Assembly (NCBI GenBank): GCA_937982565.1
Contig: CALJLN010000050.1
Location: 62,001-126,000, forward strand
Direction: 5' to 3'
Length of the DNA: 64,000 nucleotides
Source of the DNA: UBA2421 sp002343075
GTDB lineage: Bacteria > Planctomycetota > Phycisphaerae > Tepidisphaerales > Tepidisphaeraceae
Under the pieces are notes generated by a model. It had not been told where the DNA came from. It searched no databases and was given only the letters and a program-made list of their open reading frames with translations. Below are positions 44,875-54,025 of the stretch, piece by piece. Each line of letters begins with the position of its first letter. Position 1 is the first letter of the stretch. The position numbers and the translations under genes were made by a program.

Positions 44875-44971
44875 AGGAGTGGTGATGGTAGCAAAAGGTG
44901 CGGGCGCAAGCGATTTCGCCCGGCGGGCAGTCGATGGCCGCCAAGGGTTCGAGCGAGTAACCTGAACAAAA

Positions 44972-46114
44972 ATGCTCGCCGCAACCGTTCAACCATGCCC
45001 TTGGACAACCTTCAGCGCCGACTCCCTGACAGCGATTCTTCTTGAAAACGGGCTGTCGGCGGGAAATGTGGCGCACATTCTCCGCTCGTGGTATCGCAAC
45101 GACGGCCAGCTTGATGAGTGGGCGCGCACAAGGGTCGGGCCGCGAGTGGTGTCATTTCTGGAAACGAGCATTACTTCGGTGCCTTCATCCATTTCCCAGC
45201 GGCACATCAGCAGCGACGGAACAACAAAGCTGTTGGTCAACTTCACTGACGCATCCAACTTTCAACCGACTGGTTCGATCCCTCAATCGGCGGAGTGCGT
45301 GCTGATGCCCGCGTACCGCGCCGGGCGCGCGATGGCCTGTGTCTCTTCGCAGATCGGCTGCGCGATGGGGTGCGAGTTTTGTGCATCGACTGAGAATGGA
45401 CTCGCCCGCAACCTCACGGCAAGCGAAATCGTTGAACAGTTTGTGCACCTCCAGCGCGAGGCGAGAGCGCAGCAGCGGCGGATCACGTCGCTGGTGTTCA
45501 TGGGAATGGGTGAGCCGATGCACAACCTTGATTCGGTCATCACTGCCATCCGATGCATCGCTGATCCTGACATGGGTGCCGTCGGTTGGCGGCAGGTGAC
45601 GGTCAGCACGGTCGGCATCGTCCCCGGAATCGATGCGCTGGCCGCGGCGAATCTGAATGTTCACCTCGCCTTGTCTTTACACGCCGCCGATGATGATACG
45701 CGCAGCACGATCGTGCCGATGAACCGGAAGTATGACATCAATGCGATCCTGTCTGCCGCGAGCCGATTCTATGACCGGACCGGCCGGATCGTCACCATCG
45801 AATGGTGCCTGATCGATGGCGTGAACGACAACAACACACAAGCCGACCTGCTGGCATCCTTGCTCGCTCGCTTCAACCTCCTCAGGCGCGCCAGGGTGAA
45901 TGTGATTCCATTCAACCCGATCGGCCCGGGCCGCGACGCTCGCGGTCTTGCTCGCCGGGTGCTCCAACGACCTCCTGCGCCGCGAGTAACGGCGTTTATC
46001 GAACGGCTGAAACTGCACGGTGTGGTCTGTCACGCGCGCGATACCCGAGGAGATGATGTCGCCGCGGCCTGCGGGCAATTGCGGCGGACGGTGCTCCGGC
46101 AAGTGCGATCCTAA
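44972..46114 (+). CDS. rlmN: Radical SAM rRNA methyltransferase RlmN
   Basis: This 380-residue protein is an RlmN/Cfr-family enzyme that methylates C2 of A2503 in 23S rRNA and A37 of some tRNAs. The 4Fe-4S motif is SSQIGCAMGCEFCAST with Cys130, Cys134 and Cys137. GMGEPMHN, LALSLHAADDDTRS and the C-terminal RDTRGDDVAAACGQL (catalytic Cys) are diagnostic. The ATGCTCGCC start at 44972 is consistent with the family's N-terminal helical domain. The end overlaps the stop of the convergent small membrane gene by four bases. The RG.DI/V.AACGQ ending separates RlmN from Cfr only loosely, but RlmN is the likelier call in a chromosome. Confidence 0.92.
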   Translation: MLAATVQPCPWTTFSADSLTAILLENGLSAGNVAHILRSWYRNDGQLDEWARTRVGPRVVSFLETSITSVPSSISQRHISSDGTTKLLVNFTDASNFQPTGSIPQSAECVLMPAYRAGRAMACVSSQIGCAMGCEFCASTENGLARNLTASEIVEQFVHLQREARAQQRRITSLVFMGMGEPMHNLDSVITAIRCIADPDMGAVGWRQVTVSTVGIVPGIDALAAANLNVHLALSLHAADDDTRSTIVPMNRKYDINAILSAASRFYDRTGRIVTIEWCLIDGVNDNNTQADLLASLLARFNLLRRARVNVIPFNPIGPGRDARGLARRVLQRPPAPRVTAFIERLKLHGVVCHARDTRGDDVAAACGQLRRTVLRQVRS

Positions 46115-46548
46115 GCTGCGCGGCGTGAATCGGTGCGATTCTGATCGCCGCCAGTTGGCTTATCAGCGGCATCGCACCGGATGGGCGTTGATTCCAGGCG
46201 CGTGGCCAAGCGGGGAGTTACGACAATCCGGCAAGAAAACGTCGCTATCGCCGCGGCGACCGCCCCCGCTGCGGGAGCGAGCGAGTACCCGAGCGTGTTG
46301 ACGAACAGATTCTGCGCTGCCTTGTCGTAGTCGCTTCCCGGCCTCACCTGTTGCTGAGGAATGAACTGAATCGCAGTCCCCGCAAGCAGCAGCCCCACCG
46401 CTGCGCCAGCCACCGCCAGCGGCCACACGTTTGCCCGCGCCTTGCTGTTACGAAGGATGATCAGCAACGCGCCAATGCCGCAAGCCACGCTCGCCAGCAA
46501 TCCCAGCGCGAGGCCTGCCATGATGTATAGAATCAGGATCAATCCCAT
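46111..46548 (-). CDS. Hypothetical membrane protein
   Basis: This 145-residue protein has three probable membrane helices (MGLILILYIMAGLALGLLAS, VWPLAVAGAAVGLLLAGTAI and YSLAPAAGAVAAAIATFSC) and a basic C-terminal tail. I recognise no family. The gene is convergent with rlmN and overlaps its end by four bases. It is divergent from sdhA. Confidence 0.6.
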   Translation of the reverse strand: MGLILILYIMAGLALGLLASVACGIGALLIILRNSKARANVWPLAVAGAAVGLLLAGTAIQFIPQQQVRPGSDYDKAAQNLFVNTLGYSLAPAAGAVAAAIATFSCRIVVTPRLATRLESTPIRCDAADKPTGGDQNRTDSRRAA

Positions 46549-46722
46549 ATGGCGAAAATCGGCCGGAAGCAGACCCCGGTTGACGACGGCGGCGTTATAA
46601 TGCCGATTAACCAGAGTACGCTGGCCGATTTACAGACCTCACGGCACCTCCCAACCGCTGCAAACGTCAAGAATTGTGAAAGGACTTGGCGATATCGTCC
46701 CGGCGCATAGGATGACGGGACT
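46549..46722. other. Intergenic region upstream of sdhA
   Basis: In these 174 bases I see no sdhC or sdhB fragment and no RNA gene. A weak GGGA lies just before the sdhA ATG. Confidence 0.4.
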
Positions 46723-48630
46723 ATGGCAGTTGGTAAAAAATCTCGCGTGGTAGTGGTCGGCGGGGGTTTGGCAGGTCTGGCTTGCGCCGTGAAACTAGCC
46801 GAGGAAGGCGTCAACGTCGATCTGATCTCAATGGTGCCGGTCAAGCGCTCGCATAGCGTATGCGCGCAAGGGGGCATCAACGCCTGCAACGAAATCGCGC
46901 GGCAGCAAGGTTTTAGCGAGTGGATGCATTTCGACGAAACCTGCCTCGGGGGCGATTTTCTCGCCGACCAGCCGCCGGTGCTGGAGATGTGCAACTGGGC
47001 ACCGAAGATCATCGATCTACTCGACCGGATGGGCGTGCCCTTCAATCGCACCCCCGAAGGCCAGCGCGATTTGCGTCTCTTCGGCGGGAGCCTCTTTAAG
47101 CGAACTTTTTTCGCCGGGGCGACCACCGGGCAGCAATTGCTCTACGCGCTCGATGAACAAGCGCGCCGCTGGGAAGCCGAGGGGCGAATTGACAAGTATG
47201 AGTTCTGGGAATTTCTCTGGCCGGTGATTCATGACGGCCCGAAAGGCGCGCAGTGTGTCGGCATCGTGGCCCAGGATATGCGTACCATGCAGATCAAAGC
47301 CTTCCGCGGCGATGCTGTGGTGATGGCGACCGGAGGCAACGGACTGATCTTCGGGAAGAGCACGATGTCGGTCATCTGCACCGGCGGTGCCGTCAGCCGA
47401 TGCATGCAGGCCGGGGCGAAGTATGGCAACCCCGAGATGGTACAGGTGCACCCCACTGCCATTCCCGGCGAAGACAAATGCCGGCTTATCAGCGAAAGTG
47501 CTCGAGGCGAAGGGGGCCGCGTCTGGGTGCCGAGAAAGCCCGGCGACTCGCGCCCGCCGAACACGATTCCGGAAAATGAACGATACTATTTTCTTGAAGA
47601 AAAGTTTCCCAAGTACGGCAATATCGTCCCGCGGGATATCGCCACGCGCGAAATCTTCCAGGTTTGCGTCGAAGGCTACGGCGTCGGGGGTGGAAACATG
47701 GTCTACCTCGACCTGCGCGACAAGGTAAAGGAAGTGGGCCGGGAGAAGGTGCTGGGCAAGCTTGAGGGCATTCTCGAGATTTATGAAAAGTTTGTCGGAA
47801 CCGATCCCCTCGATGAGCCGATGAAAATTTTCCCTGCCGTCCACTACACGATGGGTGGGCTGGCGGTTGGCTTTAAGAAGAACGAAAAGACCGGCGGGCT
47901 GCAGTTTGGCGATCCGGCAAACATGATGACACACATCAAGGGCTTGTATGCGATGGGGGAATGTAACTTCGCCTACCACGGAGCCAACCGTCTGGGCGCA
48001 AACAGCCTTCTGAGTTGCATATTTGACGGACTCTTCGGCGGCACATGTGTAAAGAACTATTGCGCCGACGACGCCACAACATCGTCTGCGGAGTTGCCTG
48101 AGTCGGTTTTCCAGGACATCGTCCAGCAGGAGACCGACCGCCAGACATGGCTGACTACCAACAAGGGTGATGAAAACCCCTACAAGCTCTGGCAGGAGAT
48201 GGGCAAGACAATGCTCGAAACGTGTACGGTGGTTCGCCACAACGAGAAACTGGCGGAAACCCTCGAGCGATGCGGCGAGTGGCGCGAGCGTTACAGGCGC
48301 GTCAAGCTCAGCGACACGGGGCTTTACACCAATCAGAATCTGTCTTTTGCGAGAGCATTACGCGACATGCTCATCGCCGCCGAGGCGGTTGTCCGTGGGG
48401 CGCTGCTGCGCAATGAGAGCCGTGGCGCTCATTACAAGCCTGCGTTCCCTGATCGCGATGACAGCGCGTTCCTGAAAACGACGCTGGCCGGTTTTAATCC
48501 CGCCGATCAATCGGTGACGATTGAGTATGGCCCGGTCGATACAAGCCTTATCCCGCCGCGCGCGCGAACTTACGGAAAAAAGGAAGCGTCGGCCTCCGGC
48601 GCTGCCAAGCCTGCGCCCGTCGGGGTGTAA
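46723..48630 (+). CDS. sdhA: Succinate dehydrogenase / fumarate reductase flavoprotein subunit
   Basis: This 635-residue protein is the FAD subunit of complex II of the B. subtilis-like type. The Rossmann start is RVVVVGGGLAGLACAVKLAE. His44 in RSHSVCAQGGINA is the expected covalent FAD site. The active-site segments QVHPTAIPGEDKCRLISESA and RGEGGRVWVP, HYTMGGLAVGF, and GANRLGANSLLSCIFDG are present. The enzyme oxidises succinate to fumarate and passes electrons to quinone through SdhB and SdhC. Neither of these is adjacent here, which is unusual. The following glycosyltransferase gene begins within its stop (TAATG), so the two are coupled. Confidence 0.94.
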   Translation: MAVGKKSRVVVVGGGLAGLACAVKLAEEGVNVDLISMVPVKRSHSVCAQGGINACNEIARQQGFSEWMHFDETCLGGDFLADQPPVLEMCNWAPKIIDLLDRMGVPFNRTPEGQRDLRLFGGSLFKRTFFAGATTGQQLLYALDEQARRWEAEGRIDKYEFWEFLWPVIHDGPKGAQCVGIVAQDMRTMQIKAFRGDAVVMATGGNGLIFGKSTMSVICTGGAVSRCMQAGAKYGNPEMVQVHPTAIPGEDKCRLISESARGEGGRVWVPRKPGDSRPPNTIPENERYYFLEEKFPKYGNIVPRDIATREIFQVCVEGYGVGGGNMVYLDLRDKVKEVGREKVLGKLEGILEIYEKFVGTDPLDEPMKIFPAVHYTMGGLAVGFKKNEKTGGLQFGDPANMMTHIKGLYAMGECNFAYHGANRLGANSLLSCIFDGLFGGTCVKNYCADDATTSSAELPESVFQDIVQQETDRQTWLTTNKGDENPYKLWQEMGKTMLETCTVVRHNEKLAETLERCGEWRERYRRVKLSDTGLYTNQNLSFARALRDMLIAAEAVVRGALLRNESRGAHYKPAFPDRDDSAFLKTTLAGFNPADQSVTIEYGPVDTSLIPPRARTYGKKEASASGAAKPAPVGV

Positions 48631-50189
48631 TGTCGGAACGAGGCGACACAACTCGACTGACACATTGGGCAGCGTTAGTTGCAATCCTCCTCGCTGGAAT
48701 AGTGGTGCGCCACAATCGCATTGGCGCCGATTCCATCTCGCTCGATGAAATGTGGCACCTGGGACTGTCGACGGGCCGCGGTTCGCCGCAGATGGTATGG
48801 CCTGTGAATGAAGTGATTTCGGTCGAGCGATCGTGGACAGAAATCGACAGTGCCCCACCCTGGTATGCATGCTGGGCGAACATGGAGCGCGTGCTTCATC
48901 CGCCGCTATTTGTAACGTCACTCAGGCTCTGGCGGGAGGGATTTGGCAGCAGCGACGTGGCCGCGCAGTGGTATACCGCGGTCTGGTCGCTGGTGACGAT
49001 CCTGTTGGTTTTTGAGATCGTCCGCGCGGTTGGCGGGAGCGCCCCGGCCGGGCTTTGGGCGGGCGCGACCCTGGCGGTTGCGCCGACGCAAATTCTTCTT
49101 TCACAAGAACTTAGAGCATACAGCATGCTCGCCGGGCTGACGTGTGTGGCGATGCTGGCCGCCGCGCGGATGGATTCACACGGCGTGACGCCCCGCCGGG
49201 CAATCGCCCTCGGTGCGGCGATGCTCGCAATGATGCTCACACACTATTTCGCAGTCGGGGTGTGCGCCCTGATTGCGCTCTGGGCTTGCATGCGATTTCG
49301 CGGGCGAAATCTCGGCCTCCTGTGGGTCGTCTTTGCCGGCGCGGGTTTGGCTTTCTGCGTCACATGGCTACCGATTGCACTTCAGCAGATTCCCGATATC
49401 GGTCACACCGCCGACCCGTGGCTGAAAGAGCCAGGCGACCGACCCTACCTGCTGGCGGTCGCACGGTTCTTCGCGATGCCGATTCGCCTCTTCGTCGATC
49501 AGCTTCCCAGCCGACCGCTGACCGACCATGAATACTCGGCATTTCTCTGGCCTGCGATCGGGCTTACATTTCTGATGCTCGTCACTTGGCGCGCGATCAA
49601 GCAACCCAACCTGCGTCTGCCGCTGTTGTGGTTTGCAGGGGTCTGCGGGTTTCTGCTGGCACTCGATCTGGCGCGCACCACACGGCACCTTGTGTACATT
49701 CGGTACAGCCTCGCAGCCGGCCCTGCGGTGGTGGTCATGCTCATTTTGCTCGCAAGACAGAGAAAGGGCATTGCAGTTCACTTTGTTGGCGCTGCAGTCG
49801 TCCTCTTGCTGCTCTTGCTCAATGAGAAGGCGTTTTTTGAAGACGAGCCTGACTATCGCCCGTTGCGCCGGTTCATGGTGTCGCAGGCGATGCCAACTGA
49901 GCCGATGGTTTTCTATTCAGGCCCCGCGGTGAAGGGCTACTTCAACGAAATCCTGATGCTCGCAGCCAGCCGCGAGCCTTCGTTGTGGCCGCGCCACATC
50001 GTAAAACTCGCCGAGCCTGCCACGCCAAGATTGATTCACTCACTCGGCGGTGGCACCGCGTGGGTGTTTTCCGGGCCGGTGGATGACATGGCAACGTTGA
50101 TGCCCGGCTGCGAGGTGCTTCGATCGGAGATCATCATCGATTCTAAAGATCGACCGGTGGCGGTATGCACTCAGTTGAAGCTGCCGTGA
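48630..50189 (+). CDS. GT39-like polytopic glycosyltransferase
   Basis: This 519-residue membrane protein resembles the ArnT/PMT-like GT39 or GT83 group, which transfers sugar from a polyprenyl phosphate on the outer face of the membrane. The Asp-Glu of the first loop lies in SISLDEMWHLGLSTGRG. Multiple helices follow, and SQELRAYSMLAGLTCVAML and THYFAVGVCALIALWA match the conserved helix-loop. A soluble C-terminal region of about 120 residues ends the protein. The start overlaps the sdhA stop by one base. It is a paralogue of the gene at 51805. Substrate unknown. Confidence 0.8.
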   Translation: MSERGDTTRLTHWAALVAILLAGIVVRHNRIGADSISLDEMWHLGLSTGRGSPQMVWPVNEVISVERSWTEIDSAPPWYACWANMERVLHPPLFVTSLRLWREGFGSSDVAAQWYTAVWSLVTILLVFEIVRAVGGSAPAGLWAGATLAVAPTQILLSQELRAYSMLAGLTCVAMLAAARMDSHGVTPRRAIALGAAMLAMMLTHYFAVGVCALIALWACMRFRGRNLGLLWVVFAGAGLAFCVTWLPIALQQIPDIGHTADPWLKEPGDRPYLLAVARFFAMPIRLFVDQLPSRPLTDHEYSAFLWPAIGLTFLMLVTWRAIKQPNLRLPLLWFAGVCGFLLALDLARTTRHLVYIRYSLAAGPAVVVMLILLARQRKGIAVHFVGAAVVLLLLLLNEKAFFEDEPDYRPLRRFMVSQAMPTEPMVFYSGPAVKGYFNEILMLAASREPSLWPRHIVKLAEPATPRLIHSLGGGTAWVFSGPVDDMATLMPGCEVLRSEIIIDSKDRPVAVCTQLKLP

Positions 50190-50236
50190 CCATCTCCAAC
50201 TCAATGCCCAGGCACAAGTCGCGCAACCGGGCCGGA

Positions 50237-51781
50237 TCAAACTCGGTGCTGCTCCGCGGCGATGGCACTGCGGAGCCGCTCGTCGGCTTCGTGATGTTTT
50301 TCGCTTTGCTGGAGCAACTGCCGAATTCCCGGCAACGGCTTGGCAGTCACGAGAAACTGAAACGCGAACATCGTCGGCCAAACCGCGACCAGTGCCGCTG
50401 CGATATGCCCGAGCATGCGCCCCATGCTGCCGCCGACCACTACTTCAAATGGAACCGGCACGCCTTCGATTTTCTCGACCTTGTACCCGCAATCGCGCAA
50501 CACACGCTTCAGCGATGAGCGCGTGAACAGCCGCTTGTGCGTGATATCCAGAATGCCGCGCTCGGCGTAGCTGAACCGCCCGAGCAGCAGATTGAGTCGC
50601 ATTGCCGCGAACGCGATGTTGGGGGTGCTGATCACAACCGTCGGCGGCTTCCGCACGGCTTCGGTGGCCTGACTCGTGTTGCGCAGGTCAAGCAGAAACT
50701 GCTCCGGATCAGCGAGATGTTCGATCACGTCGAGCAGGAGCACCATATCGTAATCAAACGCATCAACGGGCAGCCGATGTTCGTCGAAGTTCAGCTTGTG
50801 AAAGTGCGACATCGTGTCCGCTTCCGGCGGATGGAAATCAAGCCCCGTCACGCGAACACCGGCCCGCTCGCACTCGCGCGCGACATGCCCCGGACCGCAG
50901 CCGATGTCGAGAAGCCGGGACGGGCTTCGCTTCTTCACAACATTCAGTGCCATGGTGTGGCTGCTGTAAAGTGCCGATGTTTTATCGCGATATCGCTCGG
51001 GCGCGAGATTGCGATATTTTAAGGTACAGAGCATGCCCATCTGGTGCAGCTTGTATTGCAGCGTCGATCGAATCACGTCTTTCGCATACTTGAAGCCCTG
51101 TACGTGACAGACTTCGTCGCCGTAATGCGTCGGGATGCTAAACTCCTCAAACCGCGCGCCAACATGAAACGCCTGCAGCAGAATCTCGGTATCAAAATGA
51201 AACTCGTTCGTGTTCGTCTCAAAAGGCACAGACTTCAGAAAGCGAGTGCTGTATCCGCGGTAGCCGGTGTGATACTCGCTTAGCTTTCGGCCGGTCATGC
51301 GATTCTGAAAACTGGTGAGCATCTTGTTGCCGACGACTTTGTACCAGGGCATGCCCCCTTTTCTTGCGTCCTTCACCTGCTGCATGCGCGAGCCGAGCAC
51401 GACATCGGCGCGCGTATTTCGGAAAGTCTCAATGAACTTCGGAAGCATTTCAGGCGCATATTGCCCGTCACCGTGAAGGAGAATGACGAAATCAAACCCC
51501 GCCTGCGCGGCGATGCGATAGCCGAGCTTCTGGTTGCCGCCGTAACCCTGATTCACCGGGTTACGCAGCAGTGTAATATTTTTCACCCCGCGCGCGGTCA
51601 CCCAGTCGCGGGCGACGGAGATGGTCTCATCCCGCGAGGCGTCGTCGATCATGAGAAAATGGACCGAGGGATCGTCCCATAGGTCCGGCGGCACCCTGTC
51701 GAGCAGCCGGGACACATGGCGATGGGCCTGATATGAGACGATGAACACCAATACGCGCGGATTTGCGGCAGTTTCACTCAC
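50237..51781 (-). CDS. Fused GT2 glycosyltransferase and SAM methyltransferase
   Basis: This 514-residue protein joins two enzymes. Residues of about 8-245 are a GT2 glycosyltransferase with VFIVSYQAHRHVSRLLDRV, MIDDASRDETIS, and the metal-binding LHGDGQYAPEML; HTGYRGYSTRFLKSVPF is typical of dolichol-phosphate-mannose synthase-like enzymes. Residues of about 285-480 are a class I methyltransferase with LLDIGCGPGHVARECERAG and MVLLLDVIEHLADPEQFL. The start is a GTG at 51781. The GT2 half could make a polyprenyl-phosphate sugar for the flanking GT39-like enzymes. The methylated product is unknown. Fusions of this type are reported in planctomycetes and other environmental bacteria. Confidence 0.88.
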   Translation of the reverse strand: MSETAANPRVLVFIVSYQAHRHVSRLLDRVPPDLWDDPSVHFLMIDDASRDETISVARDWVTARGVKNITLLRNPVNQGYGGNQKLGYRIAAQAGFDFVILLHGDGQYAPEMLPKFIETFRNTRADVVLGSRMQQVKDARKGGMPWYKVVGNKMLTSFQNRMTGRKLSEYHTGYRGYSTRFLKSVPFETNTNEFHFDTEILLQAFHVGARFEEFSIPTHYGDEVCHVQGFKYAKDVIRSTLQYKLHQMGMLCTLKYRNLAPERYRDKTSALYSSHTMALNVVKKRSPSRLLDIGCGPGHVARECERAGVRVTGLDFHPPEADTMSHFHKLNFDEHRLPVDAFDYDMVLLLDVIEHLADPEQFLLDLRNTSQATEAVRKPPTVVISTPNIAFAAMRLNLLLGRFSYAERGILDITHKRLFTRSSLKRVLRDCGYKVEKIEGVPVPFEVVVGGSMGRMLGHIAAALVAVWPTMFAFQFLVTAKPLPGIRQLLQQSEKHHEADERLRSAIAAEQHRV

Positions 51782-51804
51782 GATGATATTGTATCGGCGT
51801 CACG

Positions 51805-53418
51805 TTGATTGTGCATGAACCCAACATCCCCCGATCTAAGGACACACCAAGCCCCGCCGCGCAGTGGTGTTGCCGCTGGGCCACCTCCGTAGCGTTAATC
51901 TGTCTCTTGGTGATTGGCTTTGCGGCGCGCGCCAACCAGCTTGACTACTACAGCCTGGAGTTGGACGAGTTCTGGAATGCCGAGCTTACCACCGGCTGGG
52001 GCACCCTGCATGAGACCATGCCCCGAAATGTCATTTTTGTCCCCCCTGCCCCTACAAAGCTGCAGGGCGCGCCAGGCTGGTGGAATATTCTTTCCCACTA
52101 CACCAATCTCACACACCCGCCGCTTTTCTCGATCCTGCTCCGCTTCTGGCGCGACGCGTTTGGTGACGGTGATGTTCCGATGCGAATGTTTGGTGTGGTG
52201 CTCTCGACGCTCACCATCCTGCCGCTCTACGCAACCGTGGCAATGCTGGCCGGACGACGCGCCGGGCTGTTGACGGCGGCGGTGTTCTCGCTGGCCTCAT
52301 CGTCGATATTCATTGCTCAACAGGTTCGCCCCTACAACCTGGTAATCGTCCTGCAATACACTGCGGTATATCTCATGGTGCGCGCGAGCAATCGTCCGAT
52401 CGGCTGGCCGGCGGCGATCTTGCTCGCGTCCGTCTGCCTTGCCACGGTCTGCACGCACTACTTCTCCGTGGTTTTCCTCGCGGCCGCGGCGGGATTTGCC
52501 GGGCTGCGGATGGATCGAACCTCGCGCCGCCGCTGCGCCGTGGCCGTCGCGGCGGCGGCGATGGTGTTCACCCTGGCTTGGCTCCCCGTCATGCTGCAAC
52601 AGCGAGCGATGATGACCGACGCCGCCACCTCATGGATGAGCGATGTCGATCCCAATCCGAGTCTCGCAACACTCTACCGGTTGCTCGATGTTCCGTTTCG
52701 ACTTCTCGCCGCCCCGCCGGCATCGGCGAAGCTTGTCACGCAGCTAAGCATCGTCTGGATCCTGATCGCAATCGTGGCTGCATGGCGAAGAACCGAACTG
52801 CGTCTGTGGCTCTACCTCCTCGCATCCACCGTCGGTTTTGTAGCAGTGCTCGATTTGGTTCAAAGGACGTGCCTGCTCGGCTATCTGAGGTATCTCACCC
52901 CGGCCGCACCGGCGATGGCGGCGCTGGCGGTACTGCTGGTGCCGACGGGCGCCGCAGGATGGAAACGCTGGGGCGCGTGGGTCGTGCCGCTGGCTATCTT
53001 ACTGGCAGAAGTGACGGCTTTGCCCGATGCGAACAAGCGTACCGAGCCGGATTTCCGGCCGATCGCCAAGTTCCTGGACGAGCAGGTTGGCCCCGACGAT
53101 ATCGTCGTCTACCCCGTCGACCCCAACTGGAAATGGATGGCCGGCTTTCTCTACACCACATGGTCGCATTATCGCGGCGAGCCGATGGTGCGCTGTCTAT
53201 TCCTCGAAGGAACCGCCGACGAGCAACTGGCAATGCAGCTTGCCAACGCTCGGCGCGTATGGATCGTGGCCAACTGGTTCGACGCTGATGCCCCGCAACA
53301 CATCCCCAGGTTTCAGCCGCTGGGCGGTACGAGTTTCCCCGAGGTGGTGACTATCAGTGAAGGGCGCGTCGCGCCGCGCGGGCCGGCTACGGCAACACAA
53401 CAGGCACGCGACCCGTAA
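51805..53418 (+). CDS. GT39-like polytopic glycosyltransferase
   Basis: This 537-residue protein is a second GT39-like enzyme. It has YSLELDEFWNAELTTGWG with the Asp-Glu pair, TNLTHPPLFSILLRFWRDAF, and QQVRPYNLVIVLQYTAVYLM with VCTHYFSVVFLAAAAGF. It shares this order with the gene at 48630, so the two are paralogues flanking the GT2-methyltransferase fusion. The start is TTG at 51805 or GTG at 51811. The divergent fusion gene starts only 23 bases away. Its end overlaps the last 32 bases of the convergent lipoprotein gene. Confidence 0.8.
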   Translation: MIVHEPNIPRSKDTPSPAAQWCCRWATSVALICLLVIGFAARANQLDYYSLELDEFWNAELTTGWGTLHETMPRNVIFVPPAPTKLQGAPGWWNILSHYTNLTHPPLFSILLRFWRDAFGDGDVPMRMFGVVLSTLTILPLYATVAMLAGRRAGLLTAAVFSLASSSIFIAQQVRPYNLVIVLQYTAVYLMVRASNRPIGWPAAILLASVCLATVCTHYFSVVFLAAAAGFAGLRMDRTSRRRCAVAVAAAAMVFTLAWLPVMLQQRAMMTDAATSWMSDVDPNPSLATLYRLLDVPFRLLAAPPASAKLVTQLSIVWILIAIVAAWRRTELRLWLYLLASTVGFVAVLDLVQRTCLLGYLRYLTPAAPAMAALAVLLVPTGAAGWKRWGAWVVPLAILLAEVTALPDANKRTEPDFRPIAKFLDEQVGPDDIVVYPVDPNWKWMAGFLYTTWSHYRGEPMVRCLFLEGTADEQLAMQLANARRVWIVANWFDADAPQHIPRFQPLGGTSFPEVVTISEGRVAPRGPATATQQARDP

Positions 53419-53998
53419 CCGCGACCACGCGCGGCATCGCCGGGTGCTCACCGGCGCGGTACATTCTAAAAGTGCCGCTCAGCCAGGCCACATCGGTCCC
53501 ATCAAGCTGCTGAAACTGCACCTGCACCTGGAACGGCTGTAACTGCCACCGGTTTCCCTGCAAGAACAGGCCGCTGGGCGTGTGCTGCTTTTCGGAGTCG
53601 GGCGCCTCATACTGCCAAACCTGCCCGCGGACGGTCGGCAGCAGGTCGTCAAACTCCATCTCGAGGTAATAGCTGTTACCCAGAAAATCGTCATTGATCG
53701 CCGCGGGCGGGTCTTCGCTCATCAGCAGCGCGATGGTTTTCCCATTGCGATCGTCGACAATGAGGCGGGACGACGGAAACTCCTGTGGCTCGCCATCCAC
53801 CAGAATCACCACCGTCGGCCTTGTGGTGGCCTGATCGGCGGGTGGAACCGGCCCCTCGGGTAATTTAGTTTCGTGATTCGGCGGTGACGCGTGCGCCTCA
53901 GTGAGAACGGGAGGCGCGTCGCCGGCAGTGTTACCATCGCAACCGGAGACCAATCCCGCGCAAAGGCAACCGCCTAGAATGATTTTCCCAAACCTCAT
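53387..53998 (-). CDS. Hypothetical lipoprotein
   Basis: This 203-residue protein has a signal peptide with a clear lipobox (MRFGKIILGGCLCAGLVSGC). A Pro/Thr-rich linker precedes a domain with VVILVDGEPQEFPSSRLIV, YLEMEFDDLLPTVRGQVW and WQLQPFQVQVQFQQLDGTD. I do not recognise the family. The ATG at 53998 is preferred over a TTG two codons earlier. The gene is convergent with the GT39-like gene, and divergent by 27 bases from the Yip1-like gene. Confidence 0.65.
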   Translation of the reverse strand: MRFGKIILGGCLCAGLVSGCDGNTAGDAPPVLTEAHASPPNHETKLPEGPVPPADQATTRPTVVILVDGEPQEFPSSRLIVDDRNGKTIALLMSEDPPAAINDDFLGNSYYLEMEFDDLLPTVRGQVWQYEAPDSEKQHTPSGLFLQGNRWQLQPFQVQVQFQQLDGTDVAWLSGTFRMYRAGEHPAMPRVVAVTGRVPVVLP

Positions 53999-54025
53999 CG
54001 CCAAAGCCTATTATACCACACAATC

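Noticed and set aside
47017..48240. A 407-codon minus-strand open frame opposite sdhA
   Set aside because: sdhA is certain. The opposite frame is a high-GC shadow with no motif.
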